Of a stretch of 64,000 bases of DNA, positions 25,807-33,428 are shown piece by piece (position 1 is the first letter of the stretch; every line of letters begins with the position of its first letter). The notes under the pieces are model-generated. The model ran no database searches and had not been told where the DNA came from. It saw nothing but the letters and a program-made list of their open reading frames with translations. The stretch is from Streptomyces sp. WM6386. Lineage in GTDB: Bacteria; Actinomycetota; Actinomycetes; Streptomycetales; Streptomycetaceae. The stretch is from the NCBI RefSeq assembly GCF_000972385.1, contig NZ_JXTE01000062.1, positions 1 to 64,000 of the forward strand. The letters run 5' to 3'. Made by a program: the position numbers and the translations under genes.

Positions 25807-26292
25807 ATGTCAAGCGAAGCCTCTTCCGACGCGGTCCCCGCGCGTGTGACCGACCGCCCCGGGGACGCGTCGCCCTTCGCGCTCGGCCTGCTGCTGCGCC
25901 GAGCGCACTGGCGGGCGGCCGCGGTGATGGAGGAGGCTCTGAGGCCGCTCGGCATCGAGCTCCGGCATTTCGCCGTCCTCATCGTGCTCGTCGACCGCGG
26001 GCCCACGTTGCAGCGCGACCTGGTGGCGGCGACGGGGTCGGACAAGGCCGGCGTCATGCGTGTCGTGGACGACCTGGAGCGCAAGGGACTTGCCCTGCGC
26101 AAGGCCGTCCCGGGGGACCGGCGGGCCCGGGCGGTGGAGATCACCGCCGAGGGTGTCGAGCTCTACGACTCCGCCCATGTGGCGGCGGAGCCGCTGGCCG
26201 AGCGCCTCGTCGTCGGACTGGCACCCGGCGAGCCCGAGCGGCTGATGGACCTACTGACCCGGTTCGCCTATCCCGCCGACACCGACGACTAG
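25807..26292 (+). CDS. MarR-family transcriptional regulator
   Basis: A 161-residue MarR-type winged-helix repressor. The DNA-binding domain runs from about residue 45 to 120. The recognition helix region is QRDLVAATGSDKAGVMRVVD (about 69-88), and the wing RKAVPGDRRARAVEI follows (about 98-112) with its typical DxR turn. Such proteins release DNA when bound by phenolic or quinone-like compounds, or on oxidation. It converges with the azoreductase gene (4-base overlap of 3' ends), and an operator-like repeat stands in front of it and in the azoreductase/nitroreductase intergenic region. It is inferred to repress itself and both flavoenzymes. Confidence 0.87.
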   Translation: MSSEASSDAVPARVTDRPGDASPFALGLLLRRAHWRAAAVMEEALRPLGIELRHFAVLIVLVDRGPTLQRDLVAATGSDKAGVMRVVDDLERKGLALRKAVPGDRRARAVEITAEGVELYDSAHVAAEPLAERLVVGLAPGEPERLMDLLTRFAYPADTDD

Positions 26293-26954
26293 GCGACGCC
26301 GCGCACGCCCCGCAGTCGCTCCGTGAGTTGTTCGGCCTTGGCGGTCGCTTCCTTGAAGGCGCGTTCGCGGGAGGTCTCGTACAGGGGGACCAAGTCGCTC
26401 ATGGCCGGATTCTGCGGCGCCAGTGTGAGCTCCGGGACGATGAAGTCGAGGTCCAGACCGAGGGTGTCCCTGAGGACGGCCTCCAGGTAGTTCTGTACGA
26501 ACTCGAAACCCTCGCGCGGTGTGCCCGGCGCGTACGAACCGCCTCGGCTGGCGACGACGACGGCCGGGGTGCCCTGGGCGGAGGGGTTCTCGCCTGCGGT
26601 GCGGCCGAGCAGAAGCACACTGTCGAGCCACGTCTTGAGAGTCGACGGGATCGAGAAGTTGTGCATGGGCGCGCCGATCAGGATCGCGTCCGCCTGCTCC
26701 AGTTCCTCTATGAGCGCCAGACGTGCGGCGAACGCGGCGGACTGCTCCGGCGTGCGTTCTGACGGCGCGATGTAACCCGCGGTCCACGCGGCGGCCGTGA
26801 TGTGCGGGACGGGGTCGGTCGCGAGATCACGGTGGATCACCGTGCCCTGCGGGTGCTGCTCCTCCCATGCCTTGACGAAGGCGGCCGTGACCGAGCGGGA
26901 CGAGGACGCCTCGCCGGGTAGTACGGACGAATCGATGTGCAACAGCGTGACCAT
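26289..26954 (-). CDS. azoR: FMN-dependent NADH:quinone reductase / azoreductase
   Basis: A 221-residue flavodoxin-fold enzyme of the AzoR family, which uses NAD(P)H to reduce quinones and azo compounds by two electrons. N-terminal LLHIDSSVLPGEASSSRS (4-21) forms the FMN phosphate-binding strand-loop. GAPMHNFSIPSTLKTWLD near 96-113 is the flavin-contacting segment, and SRGGSY near 139-144 the third loop. ATG 26954 has GGGAGA nine bases upstream. It is divergent from a nitroreductase gene across a strong inverted repeat and convergent with the MarR gene, forming a quinone/nitroaromatic stress module. Confidence 0.9.
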   Translation of the reverse strand: MVTLLHIDSSVLPGEASSSRSVTAAFVKAWEEQHPQGTVIHRDLATDPVPHITAAAWTAGYIAPSERTPEQSAAFAARLALIEELEQADAILIGAPMHNFSIPSTLKTWLDSVLLLGRTAGENPSAQGTPAVVVASRGGSYAPGTPREGFEFVQNYLEAVLRDTLGLDLDFIVPELTLAPQNPAMSDLVPLYETSRERAFKEATAKAEQLTERLRGVRGVA

Positions 26955-27016
26955 GGACGTTCTCCCAAGTAGTGGTGTCTGAAGGCAGGGACCCGCTCTC
27001 GACGATTCATTGGACT

Positions 27017-27052
27017 CGATCGAGAAGGTATTGAATGATACCATCTCGATCG
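27017..27052. promoter_or_regulatory. Strong inverted repeat, operator between azoR and nitroreductase
   Basis: Fifteen-base arms CGATCGAGAAGGTAT (27017-27031) and ATACCATCTCGATCG (27038-27052) pair at 14 of 15 positions around the spacer TGAATG. It is one of the few AT-rich patches in the window and sits midway in the divergent promoter region, so it can control both genes. The MarR protein encoded at 25807 is the obvious candidate. Confidence 0.7.
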
Positions 27053-27097
27053 CAACGGAATTCGACGGGTCGAGCGTCAGGGAAGAGGTAGGCGATC

Positions 27098-27766
27098 ATG
27101 GATGTCCATGAGGCCGTGAGGAGTCGGCGTGCGGTGCGTCGCTTCAGCAACCGGCAGGTTCCGAGGGAGACGCTGGAGCGCGTGGTGACCAGCGCGGCCT
27201 GGACGCCGTCCGCGTCGAACCTCCAGCCATGGCGGGCCTATGTGGTCACCGGAAGTCCCCTGGCCGAGCTCAAGCGGCGCGCCGGCGAGCGACTGGCCTC
27301 GGGCGAGCCCTGGGACGAGGCGGAGTACCAGCAGTACCCACCTGCCCTCAAGTCCCCCTACCGCGAGCGCCGATCCGCCTTCGGCGAGCAGCGCTACGGA
27401 GCGCTCGGCATTCCGCGCGAGGACGTCGAGGCCCGTCAGAGGGCGGCCTCCGCGAACTGGCAGTGCTTCGGTGCGCCCGCCGCCCTGTTCTGCTACATCG
27501 ACCGCCACATGGGTCCGGCCCAGTGGTCGGACGTCGGTATGTACCTGCAGAGCGTCATGCTGCTGCTGCGCGCCGAAGGGCTGCACAGTTGTCCGCAGAT
27601 GGCCTGGGCGAAGTACCACAGAAGCGTCTCGGAAGTCCTGTCGCCCCCGAGCGAACTCATCCTCTTCTGCGGCATGTCGATCGGATTCGAGGACGCCGCG
27701 GAGACGGTCACCCGGACCGACCGGGCCCCTCTCGACGAGACGGTCACCTTCGTCGACGGCCGCTGA
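27098..27766 (+). CDS. FMN-dependent nitroreductase family protein
   Basis: A 222-residue nitroreductase-fold oxidoreductase that binds FMN as a dimer. The N-terminal phosphate-contacting motif RSRRAVRRFSNRQVP (8-22) and SAAWTPSASNLQPWRAYVV (about 31-49) are typical. The C-terminal CGMSIGFEDAA also fits. Substrates could be nitroaromatics, quinones or flavin itself. ATG 27098 has GGAAGAGG about 10 bases upstream. It is divergent from azoR across the inverted repeat at 27017-27052 and probably regulated by the MarR protein. Confidence 0.87.
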   Translation: MDVHEAVRSRRAVRRFSNRQVPRETLERVVTSAAWTPSASNLQPWRAYVVTGSPLAELKRRAGERLASGEPWDEAEYQQYPPALKSPYRERRSAFGEQRYGALGIPREDVEARQRAASANWQCFGAPAALFCYIDRHMGPAQWSDVGMYLQSVMLLLRAEGLHSCPQMAWAKYHRSVSEVLSPPSELILFCGMSIGFEDAAETVTRTDRAPLDETVTFVDGR

Positions 27767-27806
27767 CACCACCGGTCGACACTGTCTCACACCGCTCCAC
27801 CGCGCA

Positions 27807-27833
27807 TGTCACACCTTGGGCGGGTGCCCTGTC
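27807..27833 (+). promoter_or_regulatory. ECF41-type promoter for the patatin operon
   Basis: TGTCACA at 27807-27813, a 16-base spacer and TGTC at 27830-27833. The predicted start is near 27843, 40 bases before the ATG at 27884. This site links the lipase/glycosyltransferase operon to the sigma factors encoded 20 kb away. Confidence 0.72.
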
Positions 27834-27883
27834 ATAAAGGGGTGAGAGCAGGCATGAACCATGCCGACGCGAGGAGCAAAGCG

Positions 27884-28837
27884 ATGACCGAGATGCCCCA
27901 CGTCCGGCCGTGGCCGGAGAATCCGGAACCGTTGGGCCTGCGCGCGCTTCCCCGTCCTGTGGCCGTGGTGGTCGGCGCCGGTGGTGTGCTCGGCGCGGCG
28001 CATGTGGGCATCGGATACGCGCTGGAGCGGCGCGGATTCGTTCCGGACATGATCATCGGGACCTCGGTCGGAGCCCTCAACGGGGCCATCGCTGCCGCGC
28101 ATCCCGAGGAGGCCGCCCCATGGCTGGACCATGTATGGACCCGGCTGCGCCGCCGTGAGGTGTATTCGCTCGGCCATCCGTCCTCGCGGGCCAGCGTCTT
28201 CACCGACCGCGGCCTGCGGCGACTGATCTCCCGGGCCCGACTGCCGTCGCGGATCGAGCAGTTGGCGGTCCCGTTCACCGCGGTGGCCATGGACCTCACC
28301 ACAGGCGCTCCCGTACTGCTCGACCGCGGAGACCTCGAGTCCGCGCTCCTTGCCAGTGCGGCGATCCCCGGAATGCTGCCCCCGGTGGAGCGGGACGGCC
28401 GGACTCTCGTCGACGGGGGAGTGGTCGCCTACGTCCCGGTGCTGGCCGCCCTGCAGGCCGGGGCCGCCAGTGTCGTGGTGGTGGCGGCGGGACCGGAGAG
28501 CTCGCCGTTGCGCCCCGTCGAACCGCGCCCACGTGCCGGGGCGATCGCCGCTCGGGCCGGCCTGCTGCTCCTGCACCACCAGATCGAGCGTGACTTGCAG
28601 GAGGTGTCCGGGCACATCCCCACCGTCGTGCTCCCCACCGGTATCGACACCTGGCCCGCGCCCTGGGACTTCCGCCACTCCCAGCGGCTGATCAGCACCG
28701 CGTGCCGGACAGCGGGGCGCTTCCTCGACGAACTGCGCATCAGCGGACCGGGGCTGTACCGCGTCGCCGACCCCTGCACGACATCCGCCGGCCCGTGCGG
28801 CCCATCGACTTCTTCGCCAGTGGAGGCAGGACTGTGA
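27884..28837 (+). CDS. Patatin-like phospholipase
   Basis: A 317-residue patatin-family acyl hydrolase with a Ser-Asp dyad. The oxyanion loop is GAGGVLG (31-37). The nucleophile elbow is GTSVG with Ser61, and the catalytic Asp is in DGG (177-179). It would remove acyl chains from phospholipids or glycolipids in the cytoplasm or at the inner membrane face; no signal peptide is present. ATG 27884, seven bases after GAGGAG, is preferred to the in-frame ATG at 27854. Its stop overlaps the GTG of the glycosyltransferase (GTGA). First gene of a four-gene operon under an ECF41-type promoter. Confidence 0.87.
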   Translation: MTEMPHVRPWPENPEPLGLRALPRPVAVVVGAGGVLGAAHVGIGYALERRGFVPDMIIGTSVGALNGAIAAAHPEEAAPWLDHVWTRLRRREVYSLGHPSSRASVFTDRGLRRLISRARLPSRIEQLAVPFTAVAMDLTTGAPVLLDRGDLESALLASAAIPGMLPPVERDGRTLVDGGVVAYVPVLAALQAGAASVVVVAAGPESSPLRPVEPRPRAGAIAARAGLLLLHHQIERDLQEVSGHIPTVVLPTGIDTWPAPWDFRHSQRLISTACRTAGRFLDELRISGPGLYRVADPCTTSAGPCGPSTSSPVEAGL

Positions 28838-30057
28838 GCACCATCGTGTTCCTCAACATCGGCATGCACGGACACATCAACCCGACACTGCCGGTCGTGG
28901 CCGAACTCGTGCGCCGCGGCCACACCGTCGTCTACCACACCTCACCTGCCTTCCGTGAGGAGATCGAGGCCACCGGCGCGACGGTGCGCCTCGACCCCGG
29001 AGGCGACCAGCCCTTCCCCGCCGAGCCGACGCCGCTGGCCTGGATGGAGGCGCTGGCGGTCACCACCCTCGGCCGGCTGCCCGCCCTGCTCACCGAGCTC
29101 CGCCATGAAGGGCCCGACCTGGTCGTCCACGACAGCGCCTGTCCGTGGGGTGCGGTCGCCGCTCGTGAACTCGGCGTTCCGGCGGCCTCGTCGTTCACCA
29201 CCTTCGCCTTCAACAGCCATGTCCCCAGCCCCACGCGGGCCTCCTGGGAGCTGCTGGCCGAGGCGAGGGCCCGCCCGCGCACCTTCCGGGGCTATCTGCG
29301 GTCCCGTCGGGAACTGCACCGACGCTTCGACACCTCGGGGCTGCCACTGCTCGACCTGGCGAACATCCGCCAGCCGCTCAACCTCGTCTACACATCGCGG
29401 GAGTTCCAGCCCGCCGTCGAGGAGTTCGACCGGTCGTACCGTTTCGTCGGCCCGAGCATCGGCGCCCGCCCCGTCGACCCGGCGTTCCCGGTGGACCGGC
29501 TCCAGGACCCGGTGTCGTACGCCTCGTTGGGCACGGTGTTCAACGCCGGCCCGCAGCTGCTGCGCAGTTTCGCCACCGGGCTCGCCGCCTTGGGCGGCAC
29601 TGTCGTCGTGTCGACGGGACAGACCGATCCCGACGAGCTGGGACCGCTGCCCGCGAACGTGCTCGCCCGGCGCTTCGTGCCGCAGCCGGAAGTGCTGGCC
29701 CGCGCGGCGCTGTTCATCACCCACGGCGGGATGAACAGTGTCAACGAGGCCATGCACGCCGGGGTTCCGCTGCTGCTGGTCCCGCAGGGCGCCGACCAGC
29801 CGATGGTGGCCCGCCGCGTCGTCGAACTCGGTGCAGGCCTGACGATGCGCACCCAGGACGTCACCAGGGACTCCGTACGCGTCCTCGCCCGACGCCTGCT
29901 CCGCGAGCCGGGGTTCAAGTCGGCCGCGACGACCCTGAAGGCCGCTCAGCACAGGGCGGGCGGATACCGGCGGGCCGCCGACGAACTGGAGCAGTACACG
30001 CGGGCCGCGGGCTCGGTCCATGAGCCGGTGCCCGTCGATCCGTCACAGCGAGGCTGA
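28834..30057 (+). CDS. GT1-family glycosyltransferase (macrolide/sterol type)
   Basis: A 407-residue GT-B fold glycosyltransferase of family 1. The N-terminal acceptor domain begins IVFLNIGMHGHINPTLPV. The C-terminal donor domain has FVPQPEVLARAALFITHGG near 284-302, then NSVNEAMHAGVPLLLVPQGADQ, the HGG...PQxxDQ signature that binds a nucleotide sugar. Relatives glycosylate macrolides, flavonoids or lipids (MGT/YjiC group). It starts at GTG 28834, seven bases after GGAGG and overlapping the patatin stop. galU, the maker of UDP-glucose, lies just beyond the operon. A lipid acceptor is inferred from its neighbours. Confidence 0.87.
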   Translation: MSTIVFLNIGMHGHINPTLPVVAELVRRGHTVVYHTSPAFREEIEATGATVRLDPGGDQPFPAEPTPLAWMEALAVTTLGRLPALLTELRHEGPDLVVHDSACPWGAVAARELGVPAASSFTTFAFNSHVPSPTRASWELLAEARARPRTFRGYLRSRRELHRRFDTSGLPLLDLANIRQPLNLVYTSREFQPAVEEFDRSYRFVGPSIGARPVDPAFPVDRLQDPVSYASLGTVFNAGPQLLRSFATGLAALGGTVVVSTGQTDPDELGPLPANVLARRFVPQPEVLARAALFITHGGMNSVNEAMHAGVPLLLVPQGADQPMVARRVVELGAGLTMRTQDVTRDSVRVLARRLLREPGFKSAATTLKAAQHRAGGYRRAADELEQYTRAAGSVHEPVPVDPSQRG

Positions 30058-30060
30058 GCG

Positions 30061-30549
30061 ATGTCGATCCTCGTCGCGGTCCTGCTGCTGTTCGCGGGGG
30101 TGTCGGAGGCGGTCGGGCGCATCGTCCCCCTGCTGGCGCGCAGGCCCGGCATGCCACGCACCCTTGTCGCGGGGCTGCTGCTGGCCGCCGGGCTTGTCGA
30201 GGGCGCCGTTTTCGCGCTGTGGCCGCTGACCGCGTGGAACCTCGCCGAGCTGGTCGTGTCCTCCCCGCCGCCGGGAGAGAACCTGCCGTGGACTGCCGAG
30301 CCGGCCGCCCCGCTGCTGCTCGCCGCCGTCCTCGCGTTCCCGATGCTCGGGCGCTTTCTCCATCTGCTGCTCTTCGTGGGCGTCGGTGCCACTCTCGCCG
30401 ACCCGCTGGCGACGGCCACGGGGCTCGGCTGGTGGAGTGCCGCCGGTTGTGTGGCCGTCGCCGGGGTCGGGCTCGGCCTGGCCGTGGAGACCGTTCGACG
30501 TCTGGTCGTGAGGATCAGCGTGCCCCGGGCAACGGAGTCGATCGCATGA
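30061..30549 (+). CDS. Small polytopic membrane protein
   Basis: A 162-residue hydrophobic protein with about four transmembrane helices (near 2-20, 34-58, 77-98 and 100-140). The only soluble stretch is the short loop SSPPPGENLPWTAEP. No family is recognised. The start lies 3 bases after the glycosyltransferase stop and the stop overlaps the next ATG (ATGA), so it is an integral part of the lipase/glycosyltransferase operon. It could anchor the complex or move a glycolipid across the membrane; this is guesswork from context. Confidence 0.75.
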   Translation: MSILVAVLLLFAGVSEAVGRIVPLLARRPGMPRTLVAGLLLAAGLVEGAVFALWPLTAWNLAELVVSSPPPGENLPWTAEPAAPLLLAAVLAFPMLGRFLHLLLFVGVGATLADPLATATGLGWWSAAGCVAVAGVGLGLAVETVRRLVVRISVPRATESIA

Positions 30550-31484
30550 ACACCTACCTGCTCTGGGCCCTGGTTCTCGGCCCCGTCCTGATCGCCGAGG
30601 CCCTGCTGTCCCGTCACGAGGTGCTGGTCTACGGCGCCGGTCTGCGCACCCCCCTCACCCAGCTCCCGGAGGGCGTTCCCTACGCCCGGGGTGCCGACCC
30701 CGACCGCCCGCCGGACGCCTACTTGGTCTACCTGGACGGCATCGGAAAGCGTCGCGTCCGCGACACCAGGGACGGCGGCCAGCTGGTCCAGGCGGTACTC
30801 GCCGGAGCGCCGGAACTGCGGGTGCTGGGCCAGGTGCAGCCGTACTCACCGCTGGCCGACCCGCTGGCCGACCGGCCGGTGTGGGCGTGGCTGCGGCGGC
30901 GCATCGGGCTGCTGCTGTTCCTGCACAACGTCATGCAGGTCTTCGTCGCCGCCGACCACCGGTACCGCCCCCTGTACAACCGGGCCGTCGGATCCCAGAT
31001 CGGCACGCAGCTCCAGCTTGCCGGATACCGGCCCGGCAGCGGCGTCCCCGTGGTGCTGCTCAGTTACAGCGGTGGCGCCCAGGTCGCCACCGGCGCGGTC
31101 GAGGAACTGTACGCCCAGTTGCGGGCCCGGGTCGTGGTGATCACGCTCGGCGGGTTCCACAACGGGGCCAACGATCTCACCCACGCCGAGCATGTGCATC
31201 AACTCACCAGCGCCGGCGACCGGATCGAGCGGGTCGGCACGTGGATCTTCCCGCAGCGTTGGCGCCTGTTCCGCCGCAGTGGATGGAACCGGGCCGTTCG
31301 CTCCGGGAAGGTCACGGTCCATCGGCTCGACCCGGCCACCCACCTCGGGCCGCACAGCTACATCAGCCCGGAGGGCCTGCTGCCCGACGGCCGCAGCTAC
31401 CTCGACCACACCACCGACATCGTGATCGCGCTCGTCCGCGCCCACTGCGGCGCGACCGCGGTGACGGACGAACCGCGGCCGTGA
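30546..31484 (+). CDS. Membrane-anchored alpha/beta-hydrolase-like protein
   Basis: A 312-residue protein with an N-terminal hydrophobic anchor (LLWALVLGPVLIAEALL, about 5-21). The catalytic-looking domain has VPVVLLSYSGGAQVA near 167-181, a nucleophile-elbow pattern with Ser175 in which the first glycine is serine. Downstream His-containing segments (LTHAEHVHQL and a later THLGPHSYISPEG) could supply the triad His. The general fold matches lipases/esterases, but the exact family is not recognised. The ATG at 30546 overlaps the previous stop. It is the last gene of the operon and faces galU. A role in trimming or transacylating a glycosylated lipid is inferred. Confidence 0.72.
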   Translation: MNTYLLWALVLGPVLIAEALLSRHEVLVYGAGLRTPLTQLPEGVPYARGADPDRPPDAYLVYLDGIGKRRVRDTRDGGQLVQAVLAGAPELRVLGQVQPYSPLADPLADRPVWAWLRRRIGLLLFLHNVMQVFVAADHRYRPLYNRAVGSQIGTQLQLAGYRPGSGVPVVLLSYSGGAQVATGAVEELYAQLRARVVVITLGGFHNGANDLTHAEHVHQLTSAGDRIERVGTWIFPQRWRLFRRSGWNRAVRSGKVTVHRLDPATHLGPHSYISPEGLLPDGRSYLDHTTDIVIALVRAHCGATAVTDEPRP

Positions 31485-31503
31485 CACCGGACGCGGAGGG
31501 CGG

Positions 31504-32433
31504 TCAGCCGCCGGCGCCGCCTCGCTCGGCGGCGGTGCCCTCGTCGTCGAGGCCGCCGACCATGCCGCGCAGGAGGGGGCCGTACTCGGGGTGGGCCAGG
31601 GCAAGTGCCATCTGGGCCACCAGGTAGTCGGCCGGGTTGCCGGTGTCGTACCAGCGGCCCTTGATGACCTGGCCGTAGACCGCGCGGGTGGCGGCGTACG
31701 CGTTGATGGCGTCGGTGAGGTAGATCTCGCCGGTCCGGTGTTCGTACCAGCGGCGGGTCTGCTCGCGGAGTTCGTCGACGATGCCAGGTGTGATGACGTA
31801 GCCGCCGATGGCCGCGTACGACGACGGGGCGGCCGCGGGCTCGGGCTTCTCGACGAGGCCGGTGATGCGTAGTTGGCCGCCGCCGAGGTCCTCCTTGACG
31901 AGGGGCACGCCGTACCGCTGGGAGTCGGTGGGGTCCATCGGCAGGAGGGCCAGCACCGGGCAGCCGGTCTGCTCGTAGGCGCGGATCAGCTGCTGGGCGC
32001 GGGGCACCTCGGCGACGAAGACGTCGTCGGGCCACAGCACCAGCACGGGTTCGTCGCCGAAAGCCCGTGCGGCGTTCAGCACGGGGGTGCCGTTGCCGTA
32101 CGGGCCGTACTGGTCGAGGTAGGTGATGTGGCCCCGGCGGGCGAGCTCGCCGACCTCTTCCACGGCGTCCGCGTAGGCAGTCTTGCCGTCGGCGCGGAGT
32201 TGCTCGACGAGGGCGGGATTGGGGCGGAAGTGGTCCTGGATGAGGCTCTTGCCGTCGGACACCACGATGGTGATGTCGGTGATGCCGGAGTCCACCAGCT
32301 CGCGCACGGTGTGCTCGATGACCGGCTTGTCGCCGACCGGGAGCATTTCCTTCGGTGTCGCCTTCGTCAGGGGCAGCAGACGCGAGCCGAGTCCGGCGGC
32401 GGGGATCACGGCCCTGCGGATCGTCGGAGACAT
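31504..32433 (-). CDS. galU: UTP-glucose-1-phosphate uridylyltransferase
   Basis: A 309-residue enzyme making UDP-glucose from UTP and glucose-1-phosphate in the cytoplasm. It has the nucleotidyltransferase signature RRAVIPAAGLGSRLLPLTKA near 6-25 and KEMLPVGDKPVIEH near 28-41. VLWPDDVF marks the metal-binding Asp, VEKPEPAAAPS the sugar-binding loop, and GRWYDTGNPADYL lies near the C-terminus. Length is standard. ATG 32433 has GAGAGGG six bases upstream. It converges with the glycosyltransferase operon and may supply its donor sugar. A second GalU elsewhere in the chromosome would be normal for Streptomyces. Confidence 0.93.
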   Translation of the reverse strand: MSPTIRRAVIPAAGLGSRLLPLTKATPKEMLPVGDKPVIEHTVRELVDSGITDITIVVSDGKSLIQDHFRPNPALVEQLRADGKTAYADAVEEVGELARRGHITYLDQYGPYGNGTPVLNAARAFGDEPVLVLWPDDVFVAEVPRAQQLIRAYEQTGCPVLALLPMDPTDSQRYGVPLVKEDLGGGQLRITGLVEKPEPAAAPSSYAAIGGYVITPGIVDELREQTRRWYEHRTGEIYLTDAINAYAATRAVYGQVIKGRWYDTGNPADYLVAQMALALAHPEYGPLLRGMVGGLDDEGTAAERGGAGG

Positions 32434-33164
32434 CAGGTCCCTCTCGGTCGGGACGGCCAGGTCGGTGAAGCTCAGCCGATCCTGCCACGCCGGGCCCCCA
32501 TACGGTTGACCGGGCCGGTCGTGCGGGCAGTCCGAGCAGAGCGCCGGAAGCGGCTTCGATCCGCTCGTCGAGGTACACCATCTCCTGGCGCACATCCCTG
32601 ACACGGGCCTCGACCTGTGCGGCTTCGGCGGTCCGTGACACGACCGCGGCTGTCGTGTCGATCTGTTTCCCGGCGGCTGGAGTCATGGCGGGTCCAGGCG
32701 TATCGCCGAGATGCCTCGCGGGTGGCGCTCGCCGTCGGGGATACGTGTCAGTCACGACGACCCGGTCGAGTGGCGGGTCGCCGGCGCCAGTGCCGCGAGA
32801 TGTGCGGGCGATGCTCGCCTGTGGACACGGAACGGATCAGGACCGGCGCCACACGAACGCGGTCGCGACATGCCAATGTTGTGACACCGTCACAGAACCT
32901 CCGGCTGTCCGGTCATTATCTGCGAACGGTTGTGTGAGCCCAGGAATGTGCGGCGGTCACAGTTCGCCCGTTCCGAGTGGGTCGTATGGAGGTGAAGCAC
33001 AGTGTCGTGCACGGACTCAGTGAACGGGACCGGCGTTCAGCTCGACCTTGAGGGTGAGCCCGAGCGTGGGGTCAGGGCTGGTGAGACCTTGGTCGACGAG
33101 GACGAACTGGCCGAGCGGGCCTTTCTGCCTGCACCGCGTTCCACTGACTGACACGGAGGCAGCG
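32434..33164. other. Long intergenic region with an ECF-type promoter
   Basis: These 731 bases hold no gene I can support. The minus-strand frame ahead of galU (start near 32686, TAEAAQVEARVRDVRQEMVY) looks helical but runs out of frame into galU without stopping, so it is not a convincing gene. The notable element is the TGTGAC-ACC-GTCACA palindrome at 32880-32894, whose right half begins the promoter at 32888. Frames on the plus strand have no ribosome binding site. Confidence 0.45.
32888..32914 (+). promoter_or_regulatory. ECF41-type promoter, probable, upstream of a small gene
   Basis: CGTCACA at 32888-32894 (one mismatch to TGTCACA), 16 bases, then GGTC at 32911-32914 followed by ATTATC. 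The next rightward gene starts at 33165, leaving a long leader of about 240 bases. The -35 forms half of a 15-base palindrome. The weaker -35 and long leader lower confidence. Confidence 0.55.
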
Positions 33165-33428
33165 ATGTACGAGCAACGGACAGAGGCCGAGATGAGGTTG
33201 TACTCCGAGAGGACAGCCAGGGAACTCGCCCTGAAGAGGCTGCAGAAGGAGAGGGGCGACAACGACGACATCTCCGAAAAGTATGAGAGTGGCGGAGTGA
33301 ACAGCGACTTCCCGGAGAACGGCTGTATCACTGAGCACGATGACGTCAGGGACATGTCGCCTCCGGCCGACGAAGCACGCGTGACCACGGGGACGACGGC
33401 GATCAGGGACTCGGAGCGAGCCGACTGA
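33165..33428 (+). CDS. Small charged hypothetical protein
   Basis: An 87-residue protein starting at ATG 33165 with GGAGG about 7 bases upstream. The N-terminal half (YEQRTEAEMRLYSERTAREL and KRLQKERGDNDDISEK) is rich in Glu, Arg and Lys and probably helical. The C-terminal half is acidic and disordered. No family is recognised. GC content is visibly below that of its neighbours. Downstream of the putative ECF-type promoter at 32888. It is supported as a gene by its ribosome binding site and coherent charge pattern, but could be a remnant. Confidence 0.5.
   Translation: MYEQRTEAEMRLYSERTARELALKRLQKERGDNDDISEKYESGGVNSDFPENGCITEHDDVRDMSPPADEARVTTGTTAIRDSERAD

Noticed and set aside
32434..32686. 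Minus-strand helical-looking frame upstream of galU
   Set aside because: It continues out of frame deep into galU with no stop near the galU start and no ribosome binding site.
32864..32886. Leftward ECF promoter from the other half of the 32880 palindrome
   Set aside because: TGTCACA is present on the minus strand but no KGTC follows after 16 bases.
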